The notes below the pieces were generated by a model that saw only the letters and a list, made by a program, of their open reading frames with translations, had not been told where the DNA came from and ran no database searches. DNA of 64,000 nt, from assembly GCF_000717245.1 (NCBI RefSeq), contig NZ_JNYQ01000001.1:1054001-1118000 (forward strand), in the 5' to 3' direction. The position numbers and the translations under genes were made by a program. This DNA comes from Kitasatospora papulosa (lineage in GTDB: Bacteria; Actinomycetota; Actinomycetes; Streptomycetales; Streptomycetaceae). Positions 25,968 to 34,745 of the stretch are shown here, in pieces; position 1 is the first letter of the stretch, and each line of letters starts with the position of its first letter.

Positions 25968-27187
25968 CGGGCGTCCTGCCGGACGCCGGCGGACCGGGCG
26001 CCCGCCCCGGTGCTCACGGGTGTGCGCCGGACGGCACCGGACGGCGGTGCCGCGGAAGAGGTCTCCTGCCAGGGGTGAGCGGGCGCGGCGGCTGGCTCCC
26101 GGCCGGGGGCGGGCGGCGCCGCCGGTCCGCCCTCACCCCCGTCCCGGGCGGACGGCGATCCCGGGGAGGACGGCCCCTGGCGGTCCTCCGCGTCGTCCGG
26201 GGTCAGCAGCTCCGCGATGTCCAGCACGTGATACCCCCGCATCGACGGCAGACAGCTGCCCCGCACCGGGCCGATCGCCGCCGCCCACTCCCGGGGGATC
26301 GCCGACACCCCGTGCAGGGCGCCCGCGAGCGCACCCGCCAGGGCTGCCGTGGTGTCGGCGTCACGGCCCATGTTCACGGCGGTGAGCACCGCCGTACGGA
26401 AGTCGCCCCGCGCGGCGGTGAGGGCACCGAAGGCCAGACCGACCGCCTCCGGGGCCAGATCCGTCCAGGGGTAGCCCCCGATCACCACCGCCGAGCGCAC
26501 CGCACGCTCCCCCGTCAGCCGGTCCGGGTACGGGCGCTGCGCGGCCGCGACGGCGCGGCGCAGCGAGCGGGCGGTCCAGGAGTCCATCGGCACGACCGAG
26601 AGCGCGGCGGCGATCACGGAGGCGAGTCCGGCCCCCGCCATGGCGGCGGCCACCCCCGCCGCGACCGCCTGACCGCCGTAGATTCCCTCCCCCTCGTGAC
26701 TGACCCGCCCGTCGACCGCCACCAGGCGGGCCGCCTCGGCGGGGCGGCCGGCGGCGAACACCCCGAACGGCGCCGCCCGCATCGCGAGACCGTCGCTCCA
26801 GGCGTGCCGGTGCTGGGCCGAGATCGGGGCGGCGAGGCCCCGGCGCAGGTTCTCCAGCGTGCCGCGCTCACTGAACCCGGCCCCCCGGAACGGCCCCTCG
26901 TCCAGATCGGCGATCCAGTGGTGCCAGGCCCGTTCGACGTGCGAGACGGTGAGTGCCGAGCCGTGCCTGGCCAGCAGCAGCCCGGAGAAGATCGCGTACT
27001 CGGTGTCGTCGGTCCCGGCGGGATCGTCGCTGACGAAGCCCTCGATGCGGCCCCAGCGGCGACGGATCTCGGAGGGGCGCATGTTCTCCGCCGGCGCCCC
27101 GAGCGCGTCCCCCACCGCGAGCCCCAGCAACGCCCCCCGGGCCCGGTCGCCCGTGCTCGCCGCCCGGCTGTCCGCCTTGAGCTCCAT
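25964..27187 (-). CDS. ADP-ribosylglycohydrolase-family protein, first gene of the operon
   Basis: 407 residues. All ARH motifs are intact: ARGALLGLAVGDALGAPAE, the Mg site GTDDTEYAIFSG, HEGEGIYGGQAVAAGVAAAM, and NMGRDADTTAALAGALAGA. About 75 C-terminal residues are a low-complexity Pro/Ala/Ser tail without predicted fold. Its start has AAGGG upstream. An inverted repeat (27203-27232) lies between start and promoter and may be the operator. This gene heads a seven-gene minus-strand operon running to 19.2 kb. Confidence 0.88.
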   Translation of the reverse strand: MELKADSRAASTGDRARGALLGLAVGDALGAPAENMRPSEIRRRWGRIEGFVSDDPAGTDDTEYAIFSGLLLARHGSALTVSHVERAWHHWIADLDEGPFRGAGFSERGTLENLRRGLAAPISAQHRHAWSDGLAMRAAPFGVFAAGRPAEAARLVAVDGRVSHEGEGIYGGQAVAAGVAAAMAGAGLASVIAAALSVVPMDSWTARSLRRAVAAAQRPYPDRLTGERAVRSAVVIGGYPWTDLAPEAVGLAFGALTAARGDFRTAVLTAVNMGRDADTTAALAGALAGALHGVSAIPREWAAAIGPVRGSCLPSMRGYHVLDIAELLTPDDAEDRQGPSSPGSPSARDGGEGGPAAPPAPGREPAAAPAHPWQETSSAAPPSGAVRRTPVSTGAGARSAGVRQDAR

Positions 27188-27202
27188 CGTGTCGACCCTT
27201 CA

Positions 27203-27232
27203 CTCGCACCCGTGCACATCCGGTTGTGCGAG
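27203..27232 (-). promoter_or_regulatory. candidate operator or leader hairpin of the ADP-ribosylglycohydrolase operon
   Basis: CTCGCAC and GTGCGAG (7-bp arms, 16-base spacer) lie 16-45 bases upstream of the first gene. The divergent VIT1-type gene starts at 27410. No regulator gene is adjacent. Confidence 0.35.
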
Positions 27233-27409
27233 GTTTGCCCACTCCCGCCGAAGAGAGGCGCGCATTTCGTACAAATCGGCTGGCCGGGTGACGACTTCAG
27301 GGCAGGTAAGTTCGGCCTTCCTTGCTGGCGGGAGGCGTTTTTCGTGCGTACTTTCGACGGTGCGGGGCGGAGGAGAGCATGAGGTCCGCTCCCGGAAAAG
27401 GGGAGAGCT

Positions 27410-28141
27410 GTGTCCATCATCGAGACCGACGCCGTACTGCACGAGGCCCACCGCGACAACCACACCCACCGTGACGTCAACGGCGGCTGGCTGCGGCCCG
27501 CGGTGTTCGGCGCCATGGACGGTCTCGTCTCCAACCTCGCCCTGATGACGGGCGTCGCCGGAGGGGCCGTCTCCCAGCAGACCATCGTCATCACCGGCCT
27601 GGCCGGACTCGCGGCCGGCGCGTTCTCCATGGCCGCGGGGGAGTACACCTCCGTCGCCTCTCAGCGAGAACTCGTCGAGGCCGAGCTCGATGTCGAGCGG
27701 CGTGAGCTGCGCAAGCACCCGAAGGACGAGATGCGGGAGCTCGCCGCGCTCTACGAGTCCCGCGGGGTCGAGCCCGCCCTCGCCCAGGAGGTCGCGAGGC
27801 AGCTGTCCAGGGACCCCGAGCAGGCGCTCGAGATACACGCCCGCGAGGAGCTCGGTATCGACCCGGGCGACCTGCCCTCACCCCTCGTCGCCGCCCTGTC
27901 CTCCTTCGGCGCCTTCGCCCTGGGAGCCCTGCTGCCCGTCCTGCCCTACCTGCTCGGCGCGACCGTCCTGTGGCCCGCCGTGCTGCTCGCGCTGGTGGGC
28001 CTCTTCGGCTGCGGCGCGGTGGTGGCCCGGGTGACGGCGCGTACCTGGTGGTTCAGCGGTCTGCGTCAGCTGGTGCTCGGCGGCGCCGCCGCGGCGATCA
28101 CCTACGGTCTGGGCTCACTCTTCGGCGTGGCAGTCGGCTGA
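27410..28141 (+). CDS. VIT1/CCC1-family iron/manganese transporter
   Basis: 243 residues. The family signatures are RPAVFGAMDGLVSNLALMTGV and GLAAGAFSMAAGEYTSVASQREL, which hold the acidic and Met metal-path residues of the first two helices. A charged cytoplasmic metal-binding domain (about residues 85-150, rich in Glu) comes next, then three C-terminal membrane helices. It should move Fe(II) or Mn(II) across the cytoplasmic membrane, probably outward as detoxification. GTG 27410 has AAGGGGAGAG upstream. A weak iron-box-like sequence occurs at 27302-27320. Confidence 0.9.
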   Translation: MSIIETDAVLHEAHRDNHTHRDVNGGWLRPAVFGAMDGLVSNLALMTGVAGGAVSQQTIVITGLAGLAAGAFSMAAGEYTSVASQRELVEAELDVERRELRKHPKDEMRELAALYESRGVEPALAQEVARQLSRDPEQALEIHAREELGIDPGDLPSPLVAALSSFGAFALGALLPVLPYLLGATVLWPAVLLALVGLFGCGAVVARVTARTWWFSGLRQLVLGGAAAAITYGLGSLFGVAVG

Positions 28142-28591
28142 TGCCCGGCAGGGCGTCCGATGTGTCCCGGTCCGGTTGCGTCCCGCCCCTCGGACGGGGC
28201 TTCCCCCACGGCTCTCGGCGCTGCGATCGTGTGATGTACGTCTTGGTGTACGTCACTGGGCGGATGGGGTGCGCCCGCCGTAAAATGAGACGCTATGCAG
28301 CGCTACACATAAGTAGCCGTTACTCGGCGGTTTCGATTCCATGACCGCCGGGCAAGAGCCGTAGACACTCGCGGGCAACGACGCCTGCTCTCTGCGGTCT
28401 CCCCCGGACAGTGATCCAAAAGGATCCACCCGATCGTGACCCCCGCACACCACGACTCCGTGGTGTCCGCATGTTGGAACAGCCTTTCCGCTTTTTGAGA
28501 AGCGTTCCATCATGTAACCTGCACGAAATTTCGCAGAGGGCCAGCGTCGTCCCTCGGCACAGCACATGCCACGACGACGACGGGAGAGCCG
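28142..28591 (+). other. 450-base intergenic region: gltB promoter and long structured leader
   Basis: No gene seen. From left to right: a weak GC hairpin at 28185-28200 after the transporter gene; a direct repeat TGTACGTC-4-TGTACGTC at 28235-28254; a perfect 8-bp hairpin at 28447-28466 with a 4-base loop; a second repeat TGGAAC/GTTCCA at 28475-28509; a GlnR-like half-site at 28514-28529; and GGGAGAG just before the gltB ATG. The stretch 28470-28535 is clearly AT-richer than its surroundings. Confidence 0.6.
28514..28529 (+). promoter_or_regulatory. possible GlnR half-site upstream of gltB
   Basis: GTAAC-6-GAAAT fits the streptomycete GlnR element GTnAC-n6-GAAAC with one deviation. The second a/b pair expected next to it is not evident. 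A role in nitrogen control of gltBD is sensible but unproven. Confidence 0.35.
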
Positions 28592-31500
28592 ATGCGTTCC
28601 GACGCCTGGTCGCCCATGGACGGTCGCCCTGTCCAGCAGGGGATGTACGACCCCCGTAACGAGCACGACGCCTGCGGCGTCGGGTTCGTGGCCACTCTGA
28701 CCGGTGTGGCCAGCCATGAGCTGGTCGAGCAGGCGCTGACCGTACTGCGCAACCTCGAACACCGCGGCGCCACAGGATCCGAGCCCGACTCGGGTGACGG
28801 CGCCGGCATTCTCCTCCAGGTCCCGGACGCCTTCCTCCGCGAAGAGGCCGGGTTCGAGCTCCCCGAGGCCGGCTCCTACGCCGTGGGCATCGCCTTCCTG
28901 CCCGCGGACGACTCCACCGACGCGGTCAAGCAGATCGAGAAGATCGCCGCCGAGGAGGGCCTCGACGTCCTCGGATGGCGCCAGGTCCCGGTCACGCCGG
29001 ACATCCTCGGCAACGGCGCCCGCGCCGTCATGCCGGAGTTCCGCCAGCTCGTCGTGGCCGACGGCGCCAGCACCGGCATCGCGCTGGACCGCAAGGCGTT
29101 CGTCCTGCGCAAGCGCGCCGAGCGTGAGGCCGGGGTGTACTTCCCCTCGCTCTCCGCACGCACGATCGTCTACAAGGGCATGCTCACCACCGGGCAGCTG
29201 GAGCCGTTCTTCCCGGACCTCTCCGACCGCCGCTTCGCCACCACGGTCGCGCTGGTCCATTCCCGCTTCTCCACCAACACCTTCCCCAGCTGGCCGCTCG
29301 CCCACCCGTACCGCTTCGTCGCGCACAACGGCGAGATCAACACGGTCAAGGGCAACCGCAACTGGATGAAGGCCCGCGAGTCCCAGCTCGCCTCCAGCCT
29401 CTTCGGCGAGGCGCAGCTCGACCGCATCTTCCCCGTCTGCACCCCGGACGCCTCCGACTCCGCCTCCTTCGACGAGGTCCTGGAGCTGCTCCACCTCGGC
29501 GGCCGCTCGCTGCCGCACTCGGTGCTGATGATGGTCCCCGAGGCATGGGAGAACCACGCCTCCATGGACCCGGCCCGCCGCGCCTTCTACCAGTACCACT
29601 CCACGATGATGGAGCCCTGGGACGGACCGGCCTGCGTCACCTTCACCGACGGTGTCCAGGTCGGCGCGGTCCTCGACCGCAACGGTCTGCGCCCCGGCCG
29701 CTACTGGGTCACCGACGACGGCCTCGTCGTCCTCTCCTCCGAGGTCGGCGTCCTGGACATCGACCCCGCCAAGGTCGTCCGCAAGGGCCGCCTCCAGCCC
29801 GGCAAGATGTTCCTCGTCGACACCGCCGAGCACCGCATCGTCGAGGACGACGAGATCAAGGCGTCCCTGGCCGCCGAGAACCCGTACGAGGAGTGGCTGG
29901 AAACCGGCGAGATCGAGCTCGAGGACCTTCCCGAGCGCGAGCACATCGTCCACACCCACGCCTCGGTCACCCGCCGCCAGCAGACCTTCGGCTACACCGA
30001 GGAAGAGCTCCGCGTCCTCCTCGCACCGATGGCCCGCACCGCCGGCGAACCCCTCGGCTCCATGGGCACCGACTCGCCGATCGCCGCGCTGTCCGAGCGC
30101 CCCCGGCTGCTCTTCGACTACTTCACCCAGCTCTTCGCGCAGGTCACCAACCCGCCGCTGGACGCCATCCGCGAGGAACTCGTCACCTCGCTGCGCTCCT
30201 CCCTCGGAACCCAGGGCAACCTCCTGGAGCCGTCCGCCGCGTCCTGTCGCAGCGTCACCCTGCCCTTCCCGGTGATCGACAACGACGAGCTGGCCAAGCT
30301 CATACACATCAACGCCGACGGCGACATGCCGGGAATGAAGGCCGCGACCCTCTCCGGCCTCTACCGCGTCAGCGGCGGCGGTGACGCCCTCGCCGCCCGG
30401 ATCGAGGAGATCACCCACGAGGTCGACGCCGCCATGGAGGACGGCGCCCGCCTCATCGTCCTCTCCGACCGGCACTCCGACGCCGAGCACGCACCGATCC
30501 CCTCGCTGCTGCTCACCTCGGCCGTCCACCACCACCTCATCCGCACCAAGAAGCGCACCCAGGTGGGCCTGCTGGTCGAGGCCGGTGACGTCCGCGAGGT
30601 CCACCACGTCGCGCTGCTCATCGGCTACGGCGCCGCCGCCGTCAACCCGTACCTCGCGATGGAGTCCGTCGAGGACCTCGTCCGCGCCGGCACGTTCATC
30701 GAGGGCATCGAGCCCGAGCTGGCCATCCGCAACCTGATCTACGCCCTCGGCAAGGGCGTCCTCAAGGTCATGTCCAAGATGGGCATCTCGACCGTCGCCT
30801 CCTACCGCGGCGCCCAGGTCTTCGAGGCCGTCGGCCTCGACGAGGCATTCGTCGCCCAGTACTTCAACGGCACCGCCACCAAGATCGGCGGCGCCGGACT
30901 CGACGTCGTCGCCAAGGAGGTCGCCGCCCGGCACACCAAGGCGTACCCCGCCTCCGGCATCGCGGCCTCCCACCGCGCGCTGGAGATCGGCGGCGAGTAC
31001 CAGTGGCGCCGCGAGGGCGAGCCGCACCTCTTCGACCCGGAGACGGTCTTCCGCCTCCAGCACGCCACCCGCAACCGCCGGTACGACATCTTCAAGAAGT
31101 ACACCGGCCGGGTCAACGAGCAGTCCGAGCGCCTCATGACGCTCCGCGGCCTGTTCGGCTTCAAGGGCGGCCGCGAGCCGATCTCCATCGACGAGGTCGA
31201 GTCCGCCGCCGAGATCGTCAAGCGCTTCTCCACCGGCGCCATGTCGTACGGCTCCATCTCCCAGGAGGCGCACGAGACGCTCGCCGTCGCCATGAACCAG
31301 CTGGGCGGCAAGTCCAACACCGGGGAGGGCGGCGAGGACTCCGAGCGCCTCTACGACCCGGCCCGCCGCTCGTCCATCAAGCAGGTCGCCTCCGGCCGCT
31401 TCGGTGTCACCAGCGAGTACCTGGTCAACGCGGACGACATCCAGATCAAGATGGCCCAGGGCGCCAAGCCCGGCGAGGGCGGCCAGCTGCCCGGCCACAA

Positions 31501-33151
31501 GGTGTACCCGTGGGTCGCCAGGACCCGGCACTCCACCCCGGGTGTCGGCCTGATCTCGCCGCCGCCGCACCACGACATCTACTCCATCGAGGACCTGGCT
31601 CAGCTGATCCACGACCTCAAGAACGCCAACCCGGCGGCCCGCGTCCACGTGAAGCTGGTCTCCGAGGTCGGTGTCGGAACGGTCGCCGCGGGTGTCTCCA
31701 AGGCCCACGCGGACGTCGTCCTCATCTCCGGCCACGACGGCGGCACGGGCGCCTCGCCGCTCACCTCGCTCAAGCACGCGGGCGGCCCCTGGGAGCTCGG
31801 CCTCGCCGAGACCCAGCAGACCCTGCTGCTCAACGGCCTGCGCGACCGCATCGTCGTCCAGACCGACGGCCAGCTCAAGACCGGCCGCGACGTCGTCATC
31901 GCCGCGCTGCTGGGCGCCGAGGAGTTCGGTTTCGCGACCGCGCCGCTCGTCGTCTCCGGCTGCGTCATGATGCGCGTCTGCCACCTCGACACCTGCCCGG
32001 TCGGCATCGCCACCCAGAACCCCGTCCTGCGCGACCGGTTCTCCGGCAAGGCCGAGTACATCGTCAACTTCTTCGAGTTCATCGCCGAAGAGGTCCGAGA
32101 GATCCTCGCCGAGCTCGGCTTCCGCACGATCGAGGAGGCCGTCGGCCACGCCGAACTCCTCGACACCGAGAGGGCCGTCACCCACTGGAAGGCCCAGGGC
32201 CTCGACCTCGAGCCCCTCTTCTACGTGCCCGAGCTCCCCGAGGGCGCGGTGCGTCACCAGATCACCGAGCAGGACCACGGCCTGGCCAAGGCACTCGACA
32301 ACGAGCTCATCAAGCTCGCCGCCGACGCCCTGGAGGCCGACAGCGCCGAGGCCGCCCAGCCGGTCCGCGCGCAGGTCGCGATCCGCAACATCAACCGGAC
32401 CGTCGGCACCATGCTCGGCCACGAGGTGACCAAGAGGTTCGGCGGTGCGGGCCTGCCCGACGACACCATCGACATCACCTTCACCGGGTCCGCCGGACAG
32501 TCCTTCGGCGCGTTCGTGCCGCGCGGTGTGACGCTGCGCCTGGAGGGCGACGCCAACGACTACGTCGGCAAGGGCCTCTCCGGAGGCCGCGTCATCGTCC
32601 GTCCGGACCGCGGCGCCGACCACCTCGCCGAGTACTCCACCATCGCCGGCAACACCATCGGCTACGGCGCGACCGGCGGCGAGCTGTTCCTCCGCGGACG
32701 CACCGGCGAACGCTTCTGCGTTCGCAACTCCGGTGCCACGGTCGTCTCCGAAGGCGTCGGCGACCACGGCTGCGAGTACATGACCGGCGGCCACGCCGTC
32801 GTCCTCGGCGAGACCGGACGCAACTTCGCCGCAGGCATGTCCGGCGGTGTCGCGTACGTCGTCGACCTCGACCTCGACAACGTCAACACCGGCAACATCG
32901 GCGCCGTCGAGCTGCTCGACGACACCGACAAGCAGTGGCTGCACGACGTCGTGCGCCGCCACCAGGAGGAGACCGGCTCCACGGTCGCCGAGAAGCTGCT
33001 GGCCGACTGGGACTCCTCGGCCGCCCGCTTCAGCAAGATCATCCCGTCCACCTACAAGGCAGTGCTCGCCGCCAAGGACGCCGCTGAGCTCGCCGGTCTC
33101 TCCGAGCAGGAGACCACCGAGAAGATGATGGAGGCGGCGACCAATGGCTGA
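28592..33151 (+). CDS. gltB: glutamate synthase (NADPH) large subunit
   Basis: 1519 residues, full length. It makes two glutamates from glutamine and 2-oxoglutarate with GltD. Domains in order: a 27-residue propeptide that ends before Cys28 (NEHDACGVGF, the catalytic N-terminal Cys of the class II amidotransferase); the amidotransferase to about residue 430; a central domain; the FMN/2-oxoglutarate synthase barrel (SGHDGGTGASPLTSLKHAG); 3Fe-4S cysteines in CVMMRVCHLDTCPVG; and the C-terminal beta-helix with GGxxGE-type repeats. ATG 28592 follows GGGAGAG. It overlaps gltD by eight bases. The leader is long and structured. Confidence 0.97.
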   Translation: MRSDAWSPMDGRPVQQGMYDPRNEHDACGVGFVATLTGVASHELVEQALTVLRNLEHRGATGSEPDSGDGAGILLQVPDAFLREEAGFELPEAGSYAVGIAFLPADDSTDAVKQIEKIAAEEGLDVLGWRQVPVTPDILGNGARAVMPEFRQLVVADGASTGIALDRKAFVLRKRAEREAGVYFPSLSARTIVYKGMLTTGQLEPFFPDLSDRRFATTVALVHSRFSTNTFPSWPLAHPYRFVAHNGEINTVKGNRNWMKARESQLASSLFGEAQLDRIFPVCTPDASDSASFDEVLELLHLGGRSLPHSVLMMVPEAWENHASMDPARRAFYQYHSTMMEPWDGPACVTFTDGVQVGAVLDRNGLRPGRYWVTDDGLVVLSSEVGVLDIDPAKVVRKGRLQPGKMFLVDTAEHRIVEDDEIKASLAAENPYEEWLETGEIELEDLPEREHIVHTHASVTRRQQTFGYTEEELRVLLAPMARTAGEPLGSMGTDSPIAALSERPRLLFDYFTQLFAQVTNPPLDAIREELVTSLRSSLGTQGNLLEPSAASCRSVTLPFPVIDNDELAKLIHINADGDMPGMKAATLSGLYRVSGGGDALAARIEEITHEVDAAMEDGARLIVLSDRHSDAEHAPIPSLLLTSAVHHHLIRTKKRTQVGLLVEAGDVREVHHVALLIGYGAAAVNPYLAMESVEDLVRAGTFIEGIEPELAIRNLIYALGKGVLKVMSKMGISTVASYRGAQVFEAVGLDEAFVAQYFNGTATKIGGAGLDVVAKEVAARHTKAYPASGIAASHRALEIGGEYQWRREGEPHLFDPETVFRLQHATRNRRYDIFKKYTGRVNEQSERLMTLRGLFGFKGGREPISIDEVESAAEIVKRFSTGAMSYGSISQEAHETLAVAMNQLGGKSNTGEGGEDSERLYDPARRSSIKQVASGRFGVTSEYLVNADDIQIKMAQGAKPGEGGQLPGHKVYPWVARTRHSTPGVGLISPPPHHDIYSIEDLAQLIHDLKNANPAARVHVKLVSEVGVGTVAAGVSKAHADVVLISGHDGGTGASPLTSLKHAGGPWELGLAETQQTLLLNGLRDRIVVQTDGQLKTGRDVVIAALLGAEEFGFATAPLVVSGCVMMRVCHLDTCPVGIATQNPVLRDRFSGKAEYIVNFFEFIAEEVREILAELGFRTIEEAVGHAELLDTERAVTHWKAQGLDLEPLFYVPELPEGAVRHQITEQDHGLAKALDNELIKLAADALEADSAEAAQPVRAQVAIRNINRTVGTMLGHEVTKRFGGAGLPDDTIDITFTGSAGQSFGAFVPRGVTLRLEGDANDYVGKGLSGGRVIVRPDRGADHLAEYSTIAGNTIGYGATGGELFLRGRTGERFCVRNSGATVVSEGVGDHGCEYMTGGHAVVLGETGRNFAAGMSGGVAYVVDLDLDNVNTGNIGAVELLDDTDKQWLHDVVRRHQEETGSTVAEKLLADWDSSAARFSKIIPSTYKAVLAAKDAAELAGLSEQETTEKMMEAATNG

Positions 33152-34622
33152 CCCCAAGGGCTTCCTGACCACCGGACGCGAGGTCGCCCGGACCCGCCCG
33201 GTCGGCGAGCGCGTCAAGGACTGGAACGAGGTCTACGTTCCGGGCTCGCTGCTCCCGATCATCAGCAAGCAGGCCGGACGCTGCATGGACTGCGGCATCC
33301 CGTTCTGCCACAACGGCTGCCCGCTCGGAAACCTCATCCCCGAGTGGAACGACTACGCCTACCGCGAGGACTGGTCGGCGGCGTCCGAGCGCCTGCACGC
33401 CACGAACAACTTCCCGGAGTTCACGGGCCGCCTGTGCCCCGCTCCGTGCGAGTCGGCGTGCGTCCTCGGCATCAACCAGCCGGCCGTCACCATCAAGAAC
33501 GTCGAAGTCAGCATCATCGACAAGGCGTGGGACAGCGGCGACGTCACCCCGCAGCCGCCCGAGCGGCTCTCCGGCAAGACCGTCGCCGTCATCGGCTCCG
33601 GCCCGGCGGGACTCGCCGCCGCCCAGCAGCTCACCCGGGCCGGCCACACGGTCGTCGTCTACGAGCGCGCGGACCGCATCGGGGGCCTCCTCCGCTACGG
33701 CATCCCCGAGTTCAAGATGGAGAAGTCGCACATCAACCGCCGCATCGAGCAGATGCGCGCGGAGGGCACCAAGTTCCGTACGGAGGTGGAGATCGGCAAG
33801 GACATCGACGCCGCCAAGCTCCGCCGCCGCTACGACGCGGTCGTCATCGCGGCCGGTGCCACCGTCTCCCGCGACCTGCCCGTCCCGGGCCGTGAGCTGA
33901 ACGGCGTGCACTTCGCCATGGAGTACCTGCCGCTCGCCAACAAGGTGCAGGAGGGCGACCTCACGGTCTCCCCGATCACCGCCCAGGGCAAGCACGTCGT
34001 GGTCATCGGCGGCGGCGACACCGGAGCCGACTGCGTCGGCACCGCCCACCGCCAGGGCGCGGCCTCCGTCACCCAGCTGGAGATCATGCCCCAGCCGGGC
34101 GCGGAGCGTAACGCCAACCAGCCCTGGCCGACGTTCCCCATGCTCTACAAGGTCACCTCCGCGCACGAGGAGGGCGGCGAGCGGATCTACTCCGTCTCCA
34201 CCACCCACTTCGAGGGCTCCGCTCCCGAGGAGGGACGGACGGTCGGCGACGTCCAGTCCCTGCACCTCATCGAGGTGGAGTTCAAGGACGGCAAGCTGGA
34301 GCAGAAGGCCGGCACGGAGCGGGTCATCCCCGCCCAGCTGGTCACCCTGGCCATGGGCTTCACCGGCACCGACCAGGCCAACGGTCTCGTCCAGCAGTTC
34401 GGCCTCGAACTCGACGAGCGCGGCAACGTCGCGCGCGACGACGACTACGCGACCAACGTCGACGGCGTCTTCGTCGCCGGTGACGCGGGCCGCGGCCAGT
34501 CCCTCATCGTGTGGGCCATCGCCGAGGGCCGCTCCGCGGCGCGCGGCGTGGACCGCTTCCTGACCGGGACGAGCGCACTGCACGCCCCGATCCGCCCGAC
34601 GGACCGTTCCCTGACGGTCTGA
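33144..34622 (+). CDS. gltD: glutamate synthase small subunit
   Basis: 492 residues. It passes electrons from NADPH through FAD and two 4Fe-4S centres to GltB. The N-terminal ferredoxin-like region shows CMDCGIPFCHNGCPLGN and CPAPCESACVLGI. The FAD loop is VIGSGPAGLAAAQQL and the NADPH loop is VIGGGDTGADCVGTA. The final FAD block is VDGVFVAGDAGRGQS. The start lies inside the end of gltB (eight-base overlap), so the two are translated together. Confidence 0.97.
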   Translation: MADPKGFLTTGREVARTRPVGERVKDWNEVYVPGSLLPIISKQAGRCMDCGIPFCHNGCPLGNLIPEWNDYAYREDWSAASERLHATNNFPEFTGRLCPAPCESACVLGINQPAVTIKNVEVSIIDKAWDSGDVTPQPPERLSGKTVAVIGSGPAGLAAAQQLTRAGHTVVVYERADRIGGLLRYGIPEFKMEKSHINRRIEQMRAEGTKFRTEVEIGKDIDAAKLRRRYDAVVIAAGATVSRDLPVPGRELNGVHFAMEYLPLANKVQEGDLTVSPITAQGKHVVVIGGGDTGADCVGTAHRQGAASVTQLEIMPQPGAERNANQPWPTFPMLYKVTSAHEEGGERIYSVSTTHFEGSAPEEGRTVGDVQSLHLIEVEFKDGKLEQKAGTERVIPAQLVTLAMGFTGTDQANGLVQQFGLELDERGNVARDDDYATNVDGVFVAGDAGRGQSLIVWAIAEGRSAARGVDRFLTGTSALHAPIRPTDRSLTV

Positions 34623-34666
34623 TCACGGCACACCGACGTCCCGTACAACGGCGTACGGAACTGAAC

Positions 34667-34708
34667 GCGGCGCCCGCCCCGTCCCCGACCGGACATGGCG
34701 GGCGCCGC
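34667..34708 (+). terminator. terminator of gltBD
   Basis: A 12-bp perfect stem, 34667-34678 with 34697-34708, 44 bases after the gltD stop. The loop is large (18 bases). Confidence 0.6.
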
Positions 34709-34713
34709 GGCGT

Positions 34714-34740
34714 GTCCGGGCACCTCCGACGGGCCCGGAC
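34714..34740 (-). terminator. terminator after the permease gene
   Basis: An 8-bp stem, 34714-34721 with 34733-34740, just past the stop of the minus-strand permease. Confidence 0.5.
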
Positions 34741-34745
34741 ACCGT

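Noticed and set aside
19224..27187. ADP-ribosylation toxin-antitoxin or defence system
   Set aside because: There is no ADP-ribosyltransferase toxin, macrodomain or regulator in or next to the operon; the kinase and CoA enzymes point to metabolism.
28253..33217. Minus-strand open frame of 1654 codons opposite gltB
   Set aside because: It is antisense to a complete GltB and has Val/Gly/Asp-rich low-complexity content only.
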